The notes under the pieces: model-generated
The model's input: only the letters and a program-made list of their open reading frames with translations
Told to the model about the DNA's origin: nothing
The model's database searches: none
Position numbers and translations under genes: made by a program
Shown here: in pieces, positions 1 to 8,626 of the stretch
How the letters are laid out: every line of letters starts with the position of its first letter
How positions within the stretch are numbered: the stretch's first letter is position 1
Source: Bradyrhizobium ottawaense
GTDB taxonomy: Bacteria; Pseudomonadota; Alphaproteobacteria; Rhizobiales; Xanthobacteraceae
Reading direction: 5' to 3'
DNA length: 64,000 nt
NCBI RefSeq assembly: GCF_002278135.3
Contig: NZ_CP029425.2
Location: forward strand, 2,828,001 to 2,892,000

Positions 1-1
1 T

Positions 2-967
2 ACCGCGGCGATCCTGTCGGAAACCCAGTCGCGTGCGTTGAATGTGCATCTGGCGGAGCTCGCGCTGCTGCGCATGGGTGCGCGGCCGTTTCACGTGGTC
101 ATGCCGACACCGCGCAATCGGAATATCGTTCCGGTTCGCTCGACAGGGGCGAGCGAGGCGATCCAGAAGCTTGGTCCGGTCATTACCGCGCTTCAGCAGG
201 CCGGCTTCGTGGTGGATTGCACCATCGAGGGCCTGATGCATGCGGTGGAGACGCCGGAGATCCTCAAGGCCGGCGCGCGGATCCTGGTGATCTCCAACGA
301 GCATCCCGAGGCGCTGGAGCGGATGGTGCCGGATCCCGCGCTCGAGAAGCGCGTTCGTGCGGCGGCCAAGATGTTGCGGGGGACCAAGCGGATGCGGGTG
401 ACGTCGAAGGCCGGCACGGCGCTGGATGTCGACATGGTCGGCGCGTCCACGGTCGGTGTGTGGGGCTGGACCGACAAGCCCGGCACGCTGGCGCATTGGC
501 CCGGTGGAATCGTCGTCAGCTTCCCCAAGAGCGGGACGATCAACGGCACGCTGGTGATGGCGCCGGGCGACATCAATCTCACTTTCAAACGCTACCTCAC
601 GTCACCCGTGAAGATGACCTTGAAAGATGACTATGTCGTCGAGCTGGAAGGCGAGGGCACGGATGCCGCGATGATGCGCGCCTATCTTGCTGCCTGGGGC
701 GATCGCGAGGCTTATGCCGTCTCGCATGTCGGTTTCGGCATGAACCCCGGTGCGCGCTATGAAGCGCTGTCGATGTACGACCAGCGCGACACCAATGGCA
801 CCGAGATTCGGGCCGTCTCCGGCAATTTCCTGTTCTCGACCGGCGCCAACGAATTCGCCGGCCGCTACACGGCGGGGCATTTCGACCTGCCGATGATGGG
901 AACGACCATCGAGCTCGATGGCGTCGCGGTCGTTCGCGAAGGCGTGTTGCAGGACGTCTTCGGCTAG
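2..967 (+). CDS. NicX/M29-like ring-cleaving dioxygenase family protein, 5'-truncated by window edge
   Basis: The reading frame is open from base 2, so the true start lies left of the window; the TTG at 38 is internal. The protein resembles 2,5-dihydroxypyridine 5,6-dioxygenase (NicX), an Fe(II) enzyme related in fold to M29 aminopeptidases. Family landmarks are a VSHVGFG segment, a GNFLFSTG segment and a C-terminal HFDLP motif; in NicX such His, His and Asp residues bind iron, here encoded at 725-727, 878-880 and 884-886. The 3' end overlaps the convergent dehydrogenase gene by 4 bases. Its place beside an aryl-CoA cluster suggests ring cleavage of a hydroxylated aromatic or pyridine (inference). 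An M29-type peptidase is the alternative. Confidence 0.7.
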   Translation, partial: TAAILSETQSRALNVHLAELALLRMGARPFHVVMPTPRNRNIVPVRSTGASEAIQKLGPVITALQQAGFVVDCTIEGLMHAVETPEILKAGARILVISNEHPEALERMVPDPALEKRVRAAAKMLRGTKRMRVTSKAGTALDVDMVGASTVGVWGWTDKPGTLAHWPGGIVVSFPKSGTINGTLVMAPGDINLTFKRYLTSPVKMTLKDDYVVELEGEGTDAAMMRAYLAAWGDREAYAVSHVGFGMNPGARYEALSMYDQRDTNGTEIRAVSGNFLFSTGANEFAGRYTAGHFDLPMMGTTIELDGVAVVREGVLQDVFG

Positions 968-1956
968 TTGCGGTCGAGCACGGGTGGGCGAGCCAGGTCG
1001 AAGTGGCGGAGCAGATCCACCATGGCCTGAAGCCGTTTTACGCGATAGGCGTCAACGTCCATACCCGAATAGTCGAGGAAGCCGGCACCCGTGCGCAAGC
1101 CGATCCTGCCTTCATGCATGTTGCGTGAGATGACGTCCGGCGCGCGGTAGCGGTCGCTGCCGAGCGCGCCTTCGAGATAGCGACTGGCGTAGTACAAGAT
1201 ATCGCCGCCACCCCAGTCGATGAACTCGAGCAGTCCGAGCACGGCGTAGCGGAACCCAAAACCGTAGCGGATCGCCTTGTCGATCTCCTCGGCACTGGCC
1301 ACGCCTTCCTCGACCATGCGTGCGGCCTCGTTCATCGCCAGCGCCTGGATGCGCGGAACGATGAAGCCGGGCGTCGCCGCGCAGACGACCGGGACCTTGC
1401 CGATGCCTTCGAGCAGTCCCTTGACCTCGTCGACGATGGCGGGGTCGGTGGCTCTGCCGGGCGAAACCTCGACCAGCGGGATCAGGTAGGCTGGGTTGAG
1501 CCAATGCACGTTGAGGAAGCGGCGAGGATTCACGATCGCGCCGGAAAGATCATCGACCAGGATGGTCGACGTCGTCGATGCCATGATCGTGTCGGGTCGG
1601 ACCTGCCGTGAGGCTGACCCAAGCACCTCGCGCTTGAGCTCGACGACCTCTGGAACCCCTTCGAAAACCATTCCGGCCTCGGATAGCGCTGCCCCGCTCT
1701 GGCTGGCGGGCACCACCGAGACGCGCGCGATGAGCGGATCGACATCGGCCTCCGTCAGCAGCCCCAGCTTGGACAGGCTGGCAAAGGTCTTCGTGACCTC
1801 GCCGAGCGCGTCGGCCTCAAGCTTGGCGAAGTCTTCTGCGCTACGGGCCTTGACGTCGATCATTGTGACCTGATGGCCAGCGTAGGCAAACGCGACCGCG
1901 ATGCCGCGTCCCATGCGGCCCGCCCCCAGACAGACGATATTGGCGCGATTGGTCAT
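964..1956 (-). CDS. 3-hydroxyacyl-CoA dehydrogenase, NAD-binding
   Basis: Predicted to oxidise a 3-hydroxyacyl-CoA to the 3-ketoacyl-CoA with NAD+, in the cytoplasm. The 330-residue protein starts with a Rossmann segment carrying GAGRMG at residues 11-16 and has a C-terminal 3HCDH domain from about residue 190 containing FGFRYAVLG and a terminal GAGFLDYSG-type segment. Length fits stand-alone members of the family. It is the last gene of a leftward operon led by the hydrolase at 6691, and its ATG lies 3 bases after the stop of the preceding gene. In context it would perform the beta-oxidation-like step on the CoA intermediate (inference). Confidence 0.85.
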   Translation of the reverse strand: MTNRANIVCLGAGRMGRGIAVAFAYAGHQVTMIDVKARSAEDFAKLEADALGEVTKTFASLSKLGLLTEADVDPLIARVSVVPASQSGAALSEAGMVFEGVPEVVELKREVLGSASRQVRPDTIMASTTSTILVDDLSGAIVNPRRFLNVHWLNPAYLIPLVEVSPGRATDPAIVDEVKGLLEGIGKVPVVCAATPGFIVPRIQALAMNEAARMVEEGVASAEEIDKAIRYGFGFRYAVLGLLEFIDWGGGDILYYASRYLEGALGSDRYRAPDVISRNMHEGRIGLRTGAGFLDYSGMDVDAYRVKRLQAMVDLLRHFDLARPPVLDRN

Positions 1957-1959
1957 CGG

Positions 1960-3048
1960 TCAAAATCCATTGCGAAGCAGCGTCTGCAATTCAGCCTTGC
2001 TGAGATTGTCGAGCCCCAGCGTCTCGAGCGTTCGGCCACCTTGCGCAAAATCCTCGCCGCAGACCGCGCCGCCGATTGACAGGAACGCTTTGGCCAGCGG
2101 CGTGGCCACGCCCGCCAGGCCTGCGACGGAGACCAGCAGCGACAGCCCAAGCCGCAGGTCCTCGCGCATATAGCGATGCTCCGTCAGCACGATCCGCTCG
2201 CGCCAGTCCCCTGAATCCGTCAGCCGGTCGTGCGAGCCGCGGCCATACATCCAGATCTCGCCCTCTTTCGCATAGTGATGAGCGAGCGGGAAATGCGGTG
2301 CACCGTAACCAAGCGCCTCGCGCACCGCGATGCGTTCCGCGTCGAGCGCGTCGGTCACCCGCCGAATCGCGGCTTGTGTGCCTTCCTTATGGATGTCCCA
2401 GCGCTCGAAATGTTCGATTGGACCGGCATTCATCACGATCAGCGGCGGATGGATGATGGGTCCTGCATTCATCAGCGCCCCGGACAGCGCGTCTCCGCAC
2501 GGCTCGATCGTATCGGGGAAAGCGCGTCCGATGACTTCGAGCGCATGCGGTGCCCGTTCGAGCGGGAACACGCCGACTGGAAGCCGCTTGGCGCGGATGG
2601 TGATCGCGACCTCGAACGGTCCGTGCTTGCGGGTGAGCCACGGCAGTGTACCGGTTTCGGCAAAGCTTGCCCTGGCCTGGTTCCCAGCTTCCCGCGCAGC
2701 CTCTGCGAAGATCATCGAGCCGAATGTCGCCGGCGGCAAGAATACGACCTGACCGTCCCGCAGATGCGGGGCGAGCAGGCGAGCGATATCAGTCTGTGCG
2801 AAGGCAGGAGCGGGGCACAGGATCAGCTCCGTGCCGTTGACGGCCTCGGCGATATCCGTCGTGACCAGCGCGAGCGTCACGTCGTGGCGGCCGTTGTGAT
2901 CCTTGACCAGGATGCGCGAGCCGGCGGCGCGATGTGCCGCGACCTGACCGGCATCGCGGCGCCAGAGCCGCACCTCATGCCCCGACAGCGCAAAATCGCC
3001 GGCGGCCGCGAAGGAGCCGTTTCCCCCACCGAGAACTGCAATCTTCAA
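1960..3048 (-). CDS. NAD/NADP octopine/nopaline (opine) dehydrogenase family protein
   Basis: The 362-residue protein has an N-terminal dinucleotide fold, with GGGNGS at residues 7-12 and GHEVRLW shortly after, and a C-terminal helical domain with an EHRYMREDLRLG segment, as in the octopine dehydrogenase family. Known members reductively condense an amino acid with a 2-oxo acid or act on related imines. The start overlaps the stop of the upstream synthetase gene by 4 bases, so the two are probably translationally coupled. Its real substrate is unknown. An opine-type enzyme in an aromatic amino-acid operon could act on an imine or amino intermediate, but that is inference. Confidence 0.75.
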   Translation of the reverse strand: MKIAVLGGGNGSFAAAGDFALSGHEVRLWRRDAGQVAAHRAAGSRILVKDHNGRHDVTLALVTTDIAEAVNGTELILCPAPAFAQTDIARLLAPHLRDGQVVFLPPATFGSMIFAEAAREAGNQARASFAETGTLPWLTRKHGPFEVAITIRAKRLPVGVFPLERAPHALEVIGRAFPDTIEPCGDALSGALMNAGPIIHPPLIVMNAGPIEHFERWDIHKEGTQAAIRRVTDALDAERIAVREALGYGAPHFPLAHHYAKEGEIWMYGRGSHDRLTDSGDWRERIVLTEHRYMREDLRLGLSLLVSVAGLAGVATPLAKAFLSIGGAVCGEDFAQGGRTLETLGLDNLSKAELQTLLRNGF

Positions 3049-4571
3049 GATGCTTCTCCTTGCGCGCGGGACTGCGCATCAAGCTGCTTCAGCAGGAAAT
3101 GCTGGACCTTCCCCAGTGCGGTGCGCGGCAGGTCGGCGACGAAGACGATATCGCGTGGCACCTTGTAGCGGGCGAGTTGCGCCTGGAGATGGGCTCTCAG
3201 CTCGTTCGCTTCGGGCCGGCAGCCGGATCGGGGGATGACATAAGCGATCGGCACCTCGTCCCAGCGCGGGTCCGGCCGGCCGATCACGGCGCATTCGCTG
3301 ACATCGGGATGTTCGAGCAGGACGCGCTCGACCTCGGCCGGGTAGACGTTCTCTCCCCCCGAAATGATCATGTTCTTCTTGCGGTCGCGGACCCAGAAAT
3401 AGCCGTCGGCGTCGCACAGGCCGATGTCGCCGGTGCGATACCAGCCGTCGTGCAATGCGTCGCGCGTTGCCGCCTCGTTGCCCCAATATTCGAAGAACAC
3501 ATTGGGTCCGCGTACCGCGATCTCGCCCGGCGTGCCTGCCGGCACCTCGTTGCCGGAATGATCGACCACCTTCGCTTCGCAGCACAGGCCGGCAAGTCCG
3601 GTCGATCCCGCACGCGAGAGGTCGCCGCCAAGCCGCGTGTAGACGGCGATCGGGCAGGTTTCCGTCGAGCCGTAGACCTGAAGCACCGGCACATCGCGGG
3701 CGACGAAACGCTCGATCAGATGGGGAGGCACGATGGTCGAGCCGGTGGCGACGGCTTTGAGTGACGAAAGATCGGTGGCGGCCCAGGCGGGATGCTCGCT
3801 CACCGCCTGGATGATCGCAGGCACCATGACCGTGAGTGTCGGCCGCTCCTGTTCGATGGCCGCAAGCGCGGTCTCCGGCGCGAAGCGTGCATGGACCGTG
3901 ACGGTCGCGCCGAGCTGCAGAGCCGGCGTGGTCTGGATGTTGAGGCCGCCGACGTGGAAGAACGGCAGCACGGTCAGCACATGATCGTCGGACGTCATGT
4001 TGTGCATGTGCTGGCTCATGACGCCGTTCCAGAACAGCGCCTCCTGGCGCAGCACCGCGCCTTTCGGCCGCCCGGTTGTCCCCGATGTGTAGACGATAAG
4101 CAGGGGGCAGGAGAGATCGGTGTGCGGATTTCGGCCGGCGCCGTCGCTGCGCGCGAGCAGGCTTTCGAATGTCGTGCCGCGAGGTGGCGTGAAGTCGAGG
4201 CCGACAACGGACGTCCCCGGCGCAAGCTCGGGGAGAACTCCCTCGAAGGCCCGCTCGAGCACCAGCACCTTGGCGCTCGCATCGGCGAGAATGAAGAGTT
4301 GCTCGGCGACCGCCAGCCGCCAGTTCAGCGGCACGAGCATCGCACCCAGCCGCGCGCAGGCGTAGAGCAGAATAAGATAGTCGGGTCGGTTCAGGCTGAG
4401 GATAGCGACGCGGTCGCCGCGGCCGACGCCGAGCTCCTGTTTCAATGCCGTCGCGGTGCGTTCGATGCGCGCGGCGAACGCCGCATAGCTCAGCCGTTCC
4501 CCTTCGAAGGCAATGGCTGTCTTGTCTGGCGCGAACGCCGCGTTGCGATCGATCAGACTGCAGAGGTCCAC
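3045..4571 (-). CDS. AMP-forming acyl-CoA synthetase
   Basis: A 508-residue ANL-superfamily ligase that would activate a carboxylic acid to its CoA thioester with ATP. Visible motifs are YTSGTTGRPKG (phosphate loop, about residue 160), YGSTE in the middle, GWYRTGDIG, and the C-terminal PRTALGKVQ whose Lys is the usual adenylation residue. It begins with GTG, 2 bases after the stop of the acyl-CoA dehydrogenase gene, and overlaps the next gene by 4 bases. It is a medium- or long-chain-like ligase, different from the aryl-CoA ligase at 14962, so the cluster contains two ligases. Substrate not determined. Confidence 0.85.
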   Translation of the reverse strand: MDLCSLIDRNAAFAPDKTAIAFEGERLSYAAFAARIERTATALKQELGVGRGDRVAILSLNRPDYLILLYACARLGAMLVPLNWRLAVAEQLFILADASAKVLVLERAFEGVLPELAPGTSVVGLDFTPPRGTTFESLLARSDGAGRNPHTDLSCPLLIVYTSGTTGRPKGAVLRQEALFWNGVMSQHMHNMTSDDHVLTVLPFFHVGGLNIQTTPALQLGATVTVHARFAPETALAAIEQERPTLTVMVPAIIQAVSEHPAWAATDLSSLKAVATGSTIVPPHLIERFVARDVPVLQVYGSTETCPIAVYTRLGGDLSRAGSTGLAGLCCEAKVVDHSGNEVPAGTPGEIAVRGPNVFFEYWGNEAATRDALHDGWYRTGDIGLCDADGYFWVRDRKKNMIISGGENVYPAEVERVLLEHPDVSECAVIGRPDPRWDEVPIAYVIPRSGCRPEANELRAHLQAQLARYKVPRDIVFVADLPRTALGKVQHFLLKQLDAQSRAQGEAS

Positions 4572-4573
4572 CG

Positions 4574-5863
4574 TCAGTCGTCCGTCTCGCCGGTCTCATA
4601 CAGCGCCTCGCGTCCGATCCGGTCGAGGCAGAGCTCGGCGGTCCAGGGCAGCATCAGCGAGCCGCAGCGGCTGTCGCGGTAGATCCGTTCCAGCGGCAGC
4701 GAGCGAAGCATGGCCTGACCGCCGCAGGTGCGGATCGCGAGCGCGGCAAGCTCATTGGCGCCTTCCATCACCGAATATTGCGCGGCATAGGCCCGCAACA
4801 CCTGCTCCTTGCTCGGATTGGCGCAGGCTTCGGTGACGGCCTGGAACCAGATCGCCTTGACCTGCTCGAGCTTGATCTGCATCTGCGCGACCGCGATCTG
4901 CTTGGTCGGATACATCCGGCGCTTGACCGGCGGCATGCCCGGCACTTCGCCGCGCAGATAACGCACGGTGAAATCATAGGCCGCTTGGGCCAGGCCCATA
5001 TAGGTCGGCGACAACGTGAGGAACATGTGAGGCCAGCGCATCGCGGCCTGGAAATAGACGCCGCGCGGCATCAGTGCAGAGTCGGCCGGCACGAACACGT
5101 CCTTGAACAGGAGCGTCCGCGAAACCGTTCCGCGCATGCCGAGCGGGTCCCAGTCACCGACGACAGAGACGCCTTCCGATTTGGCGGAGATCGCGAGGTA
5201 AAGCGTGTTGCGGCGCGAGGCCTTCTCGCCTTCCTCGATCTCAGTGCAGAGCACGCCGTAATAGTCGGCATGGCCGGAGAGCGATGCAAAAATCTTCTTG
5301 CCGTTGACGATCCAGCCGCCCTCGACCGGCCTTGCTTCCGTGCCGAAGGCGACGCCGCCTGCGGCGGCCGCTCCACCCTCGGAGAAGGGTTGCGAATAGA
5401 TCGCACCATCCTCGACGATGCGCTTGTAGTGGACTGCGCGACGCCGCTCGTGCTCGGCCCGGGTCCCGGCGTCCATGTCGAGATCGTCGGCGAGGGGCCC
5501 CGACCAGAGGGTCGAGCACACGTGCATGTTCCAGGTCAGCGCGGTCGCGCCGCAATAGCGGCCGATCTCGGCGGCCGCCAAAGCATAGGTCTGGTAGTTC
5601 GCGCCGAGCCCACCGTGTTTCTTGGGAACGGCAATGCCGAGCAGACCGACGCGGTGCAGGTCGCGATAATTCTCGATCGGAAAGGTCGCCTCGCGATCGT
5701 AGGTGGCGGCGCGAGCGGCGAACACGCTCTGACCGATCTCTCTTGCCCGCGTAACGATGCCAGCCTGCTCGTCGCTGAGGCGGAATGCAACGGGATCGAA
5801 GATCGGCGCATCCAGCGCCACCTTGTCAGTCGTGCCGATCGTCTTGCTGACTTGCATGGTCAT
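4574..5863 (-). CDS. Acyl-CoA dehydrogenase family flavoprotein
   Basis: A 429-residue protein with the acyl-CoA dehydrogenase fold: N-terminal helical domain with GLLGIAVPKKHGG, a middle beta domain with SGHADYY and DPLGMRGTVSRT, and a C-terminal helical bundle. Where many family members have the Tyr-Glu-Gly-Thr segment that supplies the catalytic base, this protein reads RDSRCGSLMLPWTAE, so the usual Glu does not seem to be present; the base may lie elsewhere, or the protein may be a monooxygenase-like relative. It is the second gene of the leftward operon, starting 12 bases after the hydrolase stop. A second in-frame ATG lies two codons in. Confidence 0.8.
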   Translation of the reverse strand: MTMQVSKTIGTTDKVALDAPIFDPVAFRLSDEQAGIVTRAREIGQSVFAARAATYDREATFPIENYRDLHRVGLLGIAVPKKHGGLGANYQTYALAAAEIGRYCGATALTWNMHVCSTLWSGPLADDLDMDAGTRAEHERRRAVHYKRIVEDGAIYSQPFSEGGAAAAGGVAFGTEARPVEGGWIVNGKKIFASLSGHADYYGVLCTEIEEGEKASRRNTLYLAISAKSEGVSVVGDWDPLGMRGTVSRTLLFKDVFVPADSALMPRGVYFQAAMRWPHMFLTLSPTYMGLAQAAYDFTVRYLRGEVPGMPPVKRRMYPTKQIAVAQMQIKLEQVKAIWFQAVTEACANPSKEQVLRAYAAQYSVMEGANELAALAIRTCGGQAMLRSLPLERIYRDSRCGSLMLPWTAELCLDRIGREALYETGETDD

Positions 5864-5875
5864 TGCGCGGTCACC

Positions 5876-6691
5876 TTACGCTTTGGTCGCGAGAGAGTTC
5901 AGGAACCGGCCGAGGGCCTCGTCAAAGGCCTCGGGGCGCTCGAGGTTGGCGAGATGGCCGACGCCAGCGAGCTCGACATATTCAGCACCAGGGATGTAGT
6001 TCGCAGTCTTTGCCATCATCGGCGCGGGCGCATTGTTGTCCTTGGAACCCGACAGCAGCAGCGTTGGGACGGAAATATTCGCAAGCGTGCTGCGCTGGTC
6101 GAAGCCGATGAGAGCCAGCATCATGGCACGATAGCTTGCCTCGGGCACGCTCCCCATGCATTCGCGTGCAAGCACCATTCCGTTCGGATCGGGATCGTCC
6201 CCGACAAGCTCCTTCACCAGCGAGGGCGCCAGCGACTTCATCGTCTCTCCGCGATCGAGCGGCCCGAGCCGCGCCGCGATGAACGATTTCTGCCAGTCGC
6301 CGTCGGCCTTGCCGAAGGCCGGGCTGGTCTGCGCCAGTACGACCGCGCGCGCCAGCTTTGGCGATTGCACCAGCCATTTCTGCACGATCATGCCGCCAAT
6401 CGAGTGACCGACCAGAATGGGTCTGGTTGCATCGAGTTGCTCAATGAACTGCTGGAGCGCCTCCGCCAGGGTAGCAATGCTGACGCTGGCGAGCGGTGCC
6501 GATCTGCCGTAACCCGGCATATCCCATGCGATCGCGCGGAAGCGGCCGCCGAACGTGGCAAGTTGCCGCCGCCAGGCCCGCGCTGCGCCGCCGATGCCAT
6601 GAAGGAAGATCAGAGGTATCGCATCCGGATCGCCCGCGGCTTCGTAGGCGAAGCGTCCGTCCTTTGTTATCATTGGCGCAGGCTGCGACAC
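5876..6691 (-). CDS. Alpha/beta hydrolase, first gene of leftward operon
   Basis: A 271-residue alpha/beta hydrolase with oxyanion segment FLHGIGG, nucleophile elbow GHSIGG, an acidic position in SGSKDNNAP and the catalytic His in VGHLANLE. I chose the GTG at 6691-6689 because AAAGGA stands six bases before it; the frame stays open further upstream but without a ribosome site. Family members hydrolyse esters, thioesters or C-C bonds of ring-cleavage products. It leads the operon running down to base 964, and an operator-like palindrome (6751-6765) lies 59 bases upstream. It probably hydrolyses a CoA thioester or ring-fission product (inference). Confidence 0.8.
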   Translation of the reverse strand: MSQPAPMITKDGRFAYEAAGDPDAIPLIFLHGIGGAARAWRRQLATFGGRFRAIAWDMPGYGRSAPLASVSIATLAEALQQFIEQLDATRPILVGHSIGGMIVQKWLVQSPKLARAVVLAQTSPAFGKADGDWQKSFIAARLGPLDRGETMKSLAPSLVKELVGDDPDPNGMVLARECMGSVPEASYRAMMLALIGFDQRSTLANISVPTLLLSGSKDNNAPAPMMAKTANYIPGAEYVELAGVGHLANLERPEAFDEALGRFLNSLATKA

Positions 6692-6750
6692 GCGACATCC
6701 TTTTGCTTGGCCCTTGATGCTAACAGGCCTGTGGGGGATGGGAAGCGATA

Positions 6751-6765
6751 ATTTTATACTTAAAG
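6751..6765. promoter_or_regulatory. Candidate MarR operator, site A
   Basis: ATTTTATACTTAAAG. Read on the minus strand it is CTTTAAGTATAAAAT, close to the cluster consensus ATTTTAAGCCTAAAAT. It lies 59 bases upstream of the leftward hydrolase operon, in the 196-base gap shared with the divergent SDR gene. Confidence 0.5.
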
Positions 6766-6831
6766 CAATTTTCGGGCCGCCCTCTCGTGCCCCGACGTTC
6801 GCGGCCGCGAGGCGCCGCTTTCGTTGCAAAA

Positions 6832-6847
6832 ATTTGAAGGTTAAAAT
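6832..6847. promoter_or_regulatory. Candidate MarR operator, site B
   Basis: ATTTGAAGGTTAAAAT, three differences from the cluster consensus, 40 bases before the SDR start at 6888. With site A it would serve the divergent promoter pair. Confidence 0.55.
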
Positions 6848-6887
6848 ATATCGGAGGAACGATCATCGGATCCGAGGGAGCCAGCGC

Positions 6888-7649
6888 ATGTCCGGATTGC
6901 CGCACTCGCCGCACGCACTGGTGACCGGTGGTGGCCGCGGCATCGGCCGTGCGATCGCGGCGGCCCTCGTCGGCGCCGGCGCCACTGTGACGATAGTCGG
7001 TCGGAACTCCGCGGTCCTCGAAGAGGCGGTCAATGCAGGCGCCGCGCATTTTGCGGCCGTCGCCGATGTTTCGGACGAAGCGTCGTTGAAGGCCGCCATT
7101 AGCGAGGCCAGCGCGCGAAAGCCGATCGATATCCTGATCGCCAATGCGGGCGGCGCCGAATCCGCACCATTCGTGAAATCGGACAGTGCCCTGTTTGCGC
7201 GCATGATGGACATCAATTTCATGGGCGTCGTCCATGCCATTCACGGCGTGCTGCCGGGCATGAAGGATCGCCCGTTTGGCCGCATCGTCGTGATTGCGTC
7301 GACCGCGGGGCTCAAGGGCTATGCCTATGTCAGCGCATACACTGCGGCCAAGCACGCCGCGGTCGGTCTCGTTCGTTCGCTTGCGCTCGAGCTGGCCGGT
7401 AGCAATGTGACCGTGAATGCGGTTTGCCCGGGCTTCACCGACACCGACCTCGTAGCCGGCAGCATCGAGAACATCATGACCAAGACGGGACGAAGCCGCG
7501 AGCAGGCGATCGCCGAACTCGCCAAGCACAATCCGCAAGGGCGCCTGATCGCGCCTCGGGAAGTGGCAGACGCGGTTCTCTGGTTGTGTGGCGAGGGCGC
7601 CGGCGCGATCACCGGGCAGGCGATTGCCGTGGCCGGGGGCGAGGTCTAG
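6888..7649 (+). CDS. SDR family NAD(P)-dependent oxidoreductase
   Basis: A 253-residue classical short-chain dehydrogenase. It has the cofactor motif TGGGRGIG near the N-terminus, NAGG, a catalytic Ser in IASTAG and the YTAAK active site. The ATG at 6888 is preceded by GAGGGAG at a 7-base gap. It is the first gene of the rightward operon that continues with the crotonase and the monooxygenase/reductase fusion. In this setting it would oxidise or reduce an alicyclic hydroxy/oxo-acyl-CoA, but the substrate is inferred only from neighbours. Confidence 0.85.
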   Translation: MSGLPHSPHALVTGGGRGIGRAIAAALVGAGATVTIVGRNSAVLEEAVNAGAAHFAAVADVSDEASLKAAISEASARKPIDILIANAGGAESAPFVKSDSALFARMMDINFMGVVHAIHGVLPGMKDRPFGRIVVIASTAGLKGYAYVSAYTAAKHAAVGLVRSLALELAGSNVTVNAVCPGFTDTDLVAGSIENIMTKTGRSREQAIAELAKHNPQGRLIAPREVADAVLWLCGEGAGAITGQAIAVAGGEV

Positions 7650-7692
7650 CGTGAATGCCGCAGGCGCGGAACGAACACACCAAGGAGATCGC

Positions 7693-8529
7693 ATGAGCAG
7701 ACCAGCAAATCCCGTCACCATTCCGCTCGCGGACTATTCGCCGCAGCACTTCGTGCTGGCGGTGGTCGACGGCGTCGCGACGGTCACGCTCAACCGGCCC
7801 GAACGAAAGAATCCGCTGACGTTCGAAAGCTACCGGGAACTGACCGATTTCTTCCGCGCTTGCGCCTTCGACGACGAGGTCAAATCCATCGTAGTCACCG
7901 GCGCGGGCGGCAATTTCTCGTCCGGTGGTGACGTGTTCGAGATCATCGGCCCGCTGGTGAAGATGGACACCAAGGGGCTGACGGCCTTCACGCGGATGAC
8001 CGGCGACCTCGTCAAGGCGATGCGGGCCTGCCCGCAGCCGATCATAGCCGCGGTCGAGGGAATCTGTGCCGGGGCCGGTGCGATCGTCGCCATGGCATCG
8101 GACATGCGCCTCGCGGCAAGCGGGACCAAGGTTGCTTTCCTGTTCAACAAGGTGGGCCTTGCCGGTTGCGACATGGGCGCCTGCGCGATCCTGCCGCGGA
8201 TCATCGGGCAGTCCCGCGCCTCCGAACTGCTCTACACCGGCCGGTTCATGACCGCGGAGGAGGGCGAGCGCTGGGGCTTCTTCAGCCGCATCGTGACGCC
8301 GGTGCAGGTGCTGCCCCAGGCGCAGGTCCTGGCCAAGCAGATCGCGGAAGGGCCGACCTTCGCCAACACCATGACCAAGCGAATGCTGGCGATGGAATGG
8401 GCAATGTCGGTGGAGGAGGCGATCGAGGCGGAAGCCGTTGCCCAGGCCCTGTGCATGACCACAGCCGATTTCGAGCGCGCCTTCGAGGCCTTCGCCAACA
8501 AGGTCAAGCCGGTATTCAGGGGCGACTAA
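7693..8529 (+). CDS. Enoyl-CoA hydratase/isomerase (crotonase) family protein lacking the usual Glu pair
   Basis: A 278-residue crotonase-fold protein, start fixed by AAGGAGA seven bases before ATG 7693. The oxyanion-hole region reads [13 protein letters not shown] and the second active-site segment [15 protein letters not shown]. By eye alignment to rat enoyl-CoA hydratase, the two catalytic Glu residues (144 and 164) correspond to Ile and Lys here, while an Asp appears in GCDMGA. It is therefore unlikely to be a simple hydratase; ring-opening hydrolases and dehalogenases of the same fold use other residues. It lies directly upstream of the aryl-CoA monooxygenase/reductase gene and may act on its product (inference). 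Confidence 0.8.
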   Translation: MSRPANPVTIPLADYSPQHFVLAVVDGVATVTLNRPERKNPLTFESYRELTDFFRACAFDDEVKSIVVTGAGGNFSSGGDVFEIIGPLVKMDTKGLTAFTRMTGDLVKAMRACPQPIIAAVEGICAGAGAIVAMASDMRLAASGTKVAFLFNKVGLAGCDMGACAILPRIIGQSRASELLYTGRFMTAEEGERWGFFSRIVTPVQVLPQAQVLAKQIAEGPTFANTMTKRMLAMEWAMSVEEAIEAEAVAQALCMTTADFERAFEAFANKVKPVFRGD

Positions 8530-8577
8530 ACGGCGTCTCTGTCCGAGCCGGCCAGCAAGGGGGACTTGCGCGAAATT

Positions 8578-8593
8578 ATTTTAGGCTTAAAAT
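8578..8593. promoter_or_regulatory. Candidate MarR operator, site C
   Basis: ATTTTAGGCTTAAAAT; its reverse complement is exactly the cluster consensus ATTTTAAGCCTAAAAT. It lies 33 bases before the start of the monooxygenase/reductase gene, which suggests that gene also has its own promoter. Confidence 0.65.
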
Positions 8594-8626
8594 AGTTTCA
8601 TGGCCGGGTGAATTGGCGAGGCTCCC

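Noticed and set aside
4445..6751. A 768-codon plus-strand open frame
   Set aside because: Antisense to the acyl-CoA dehydrogenase and hydrolase genes, no domain motif; a composition shadow.
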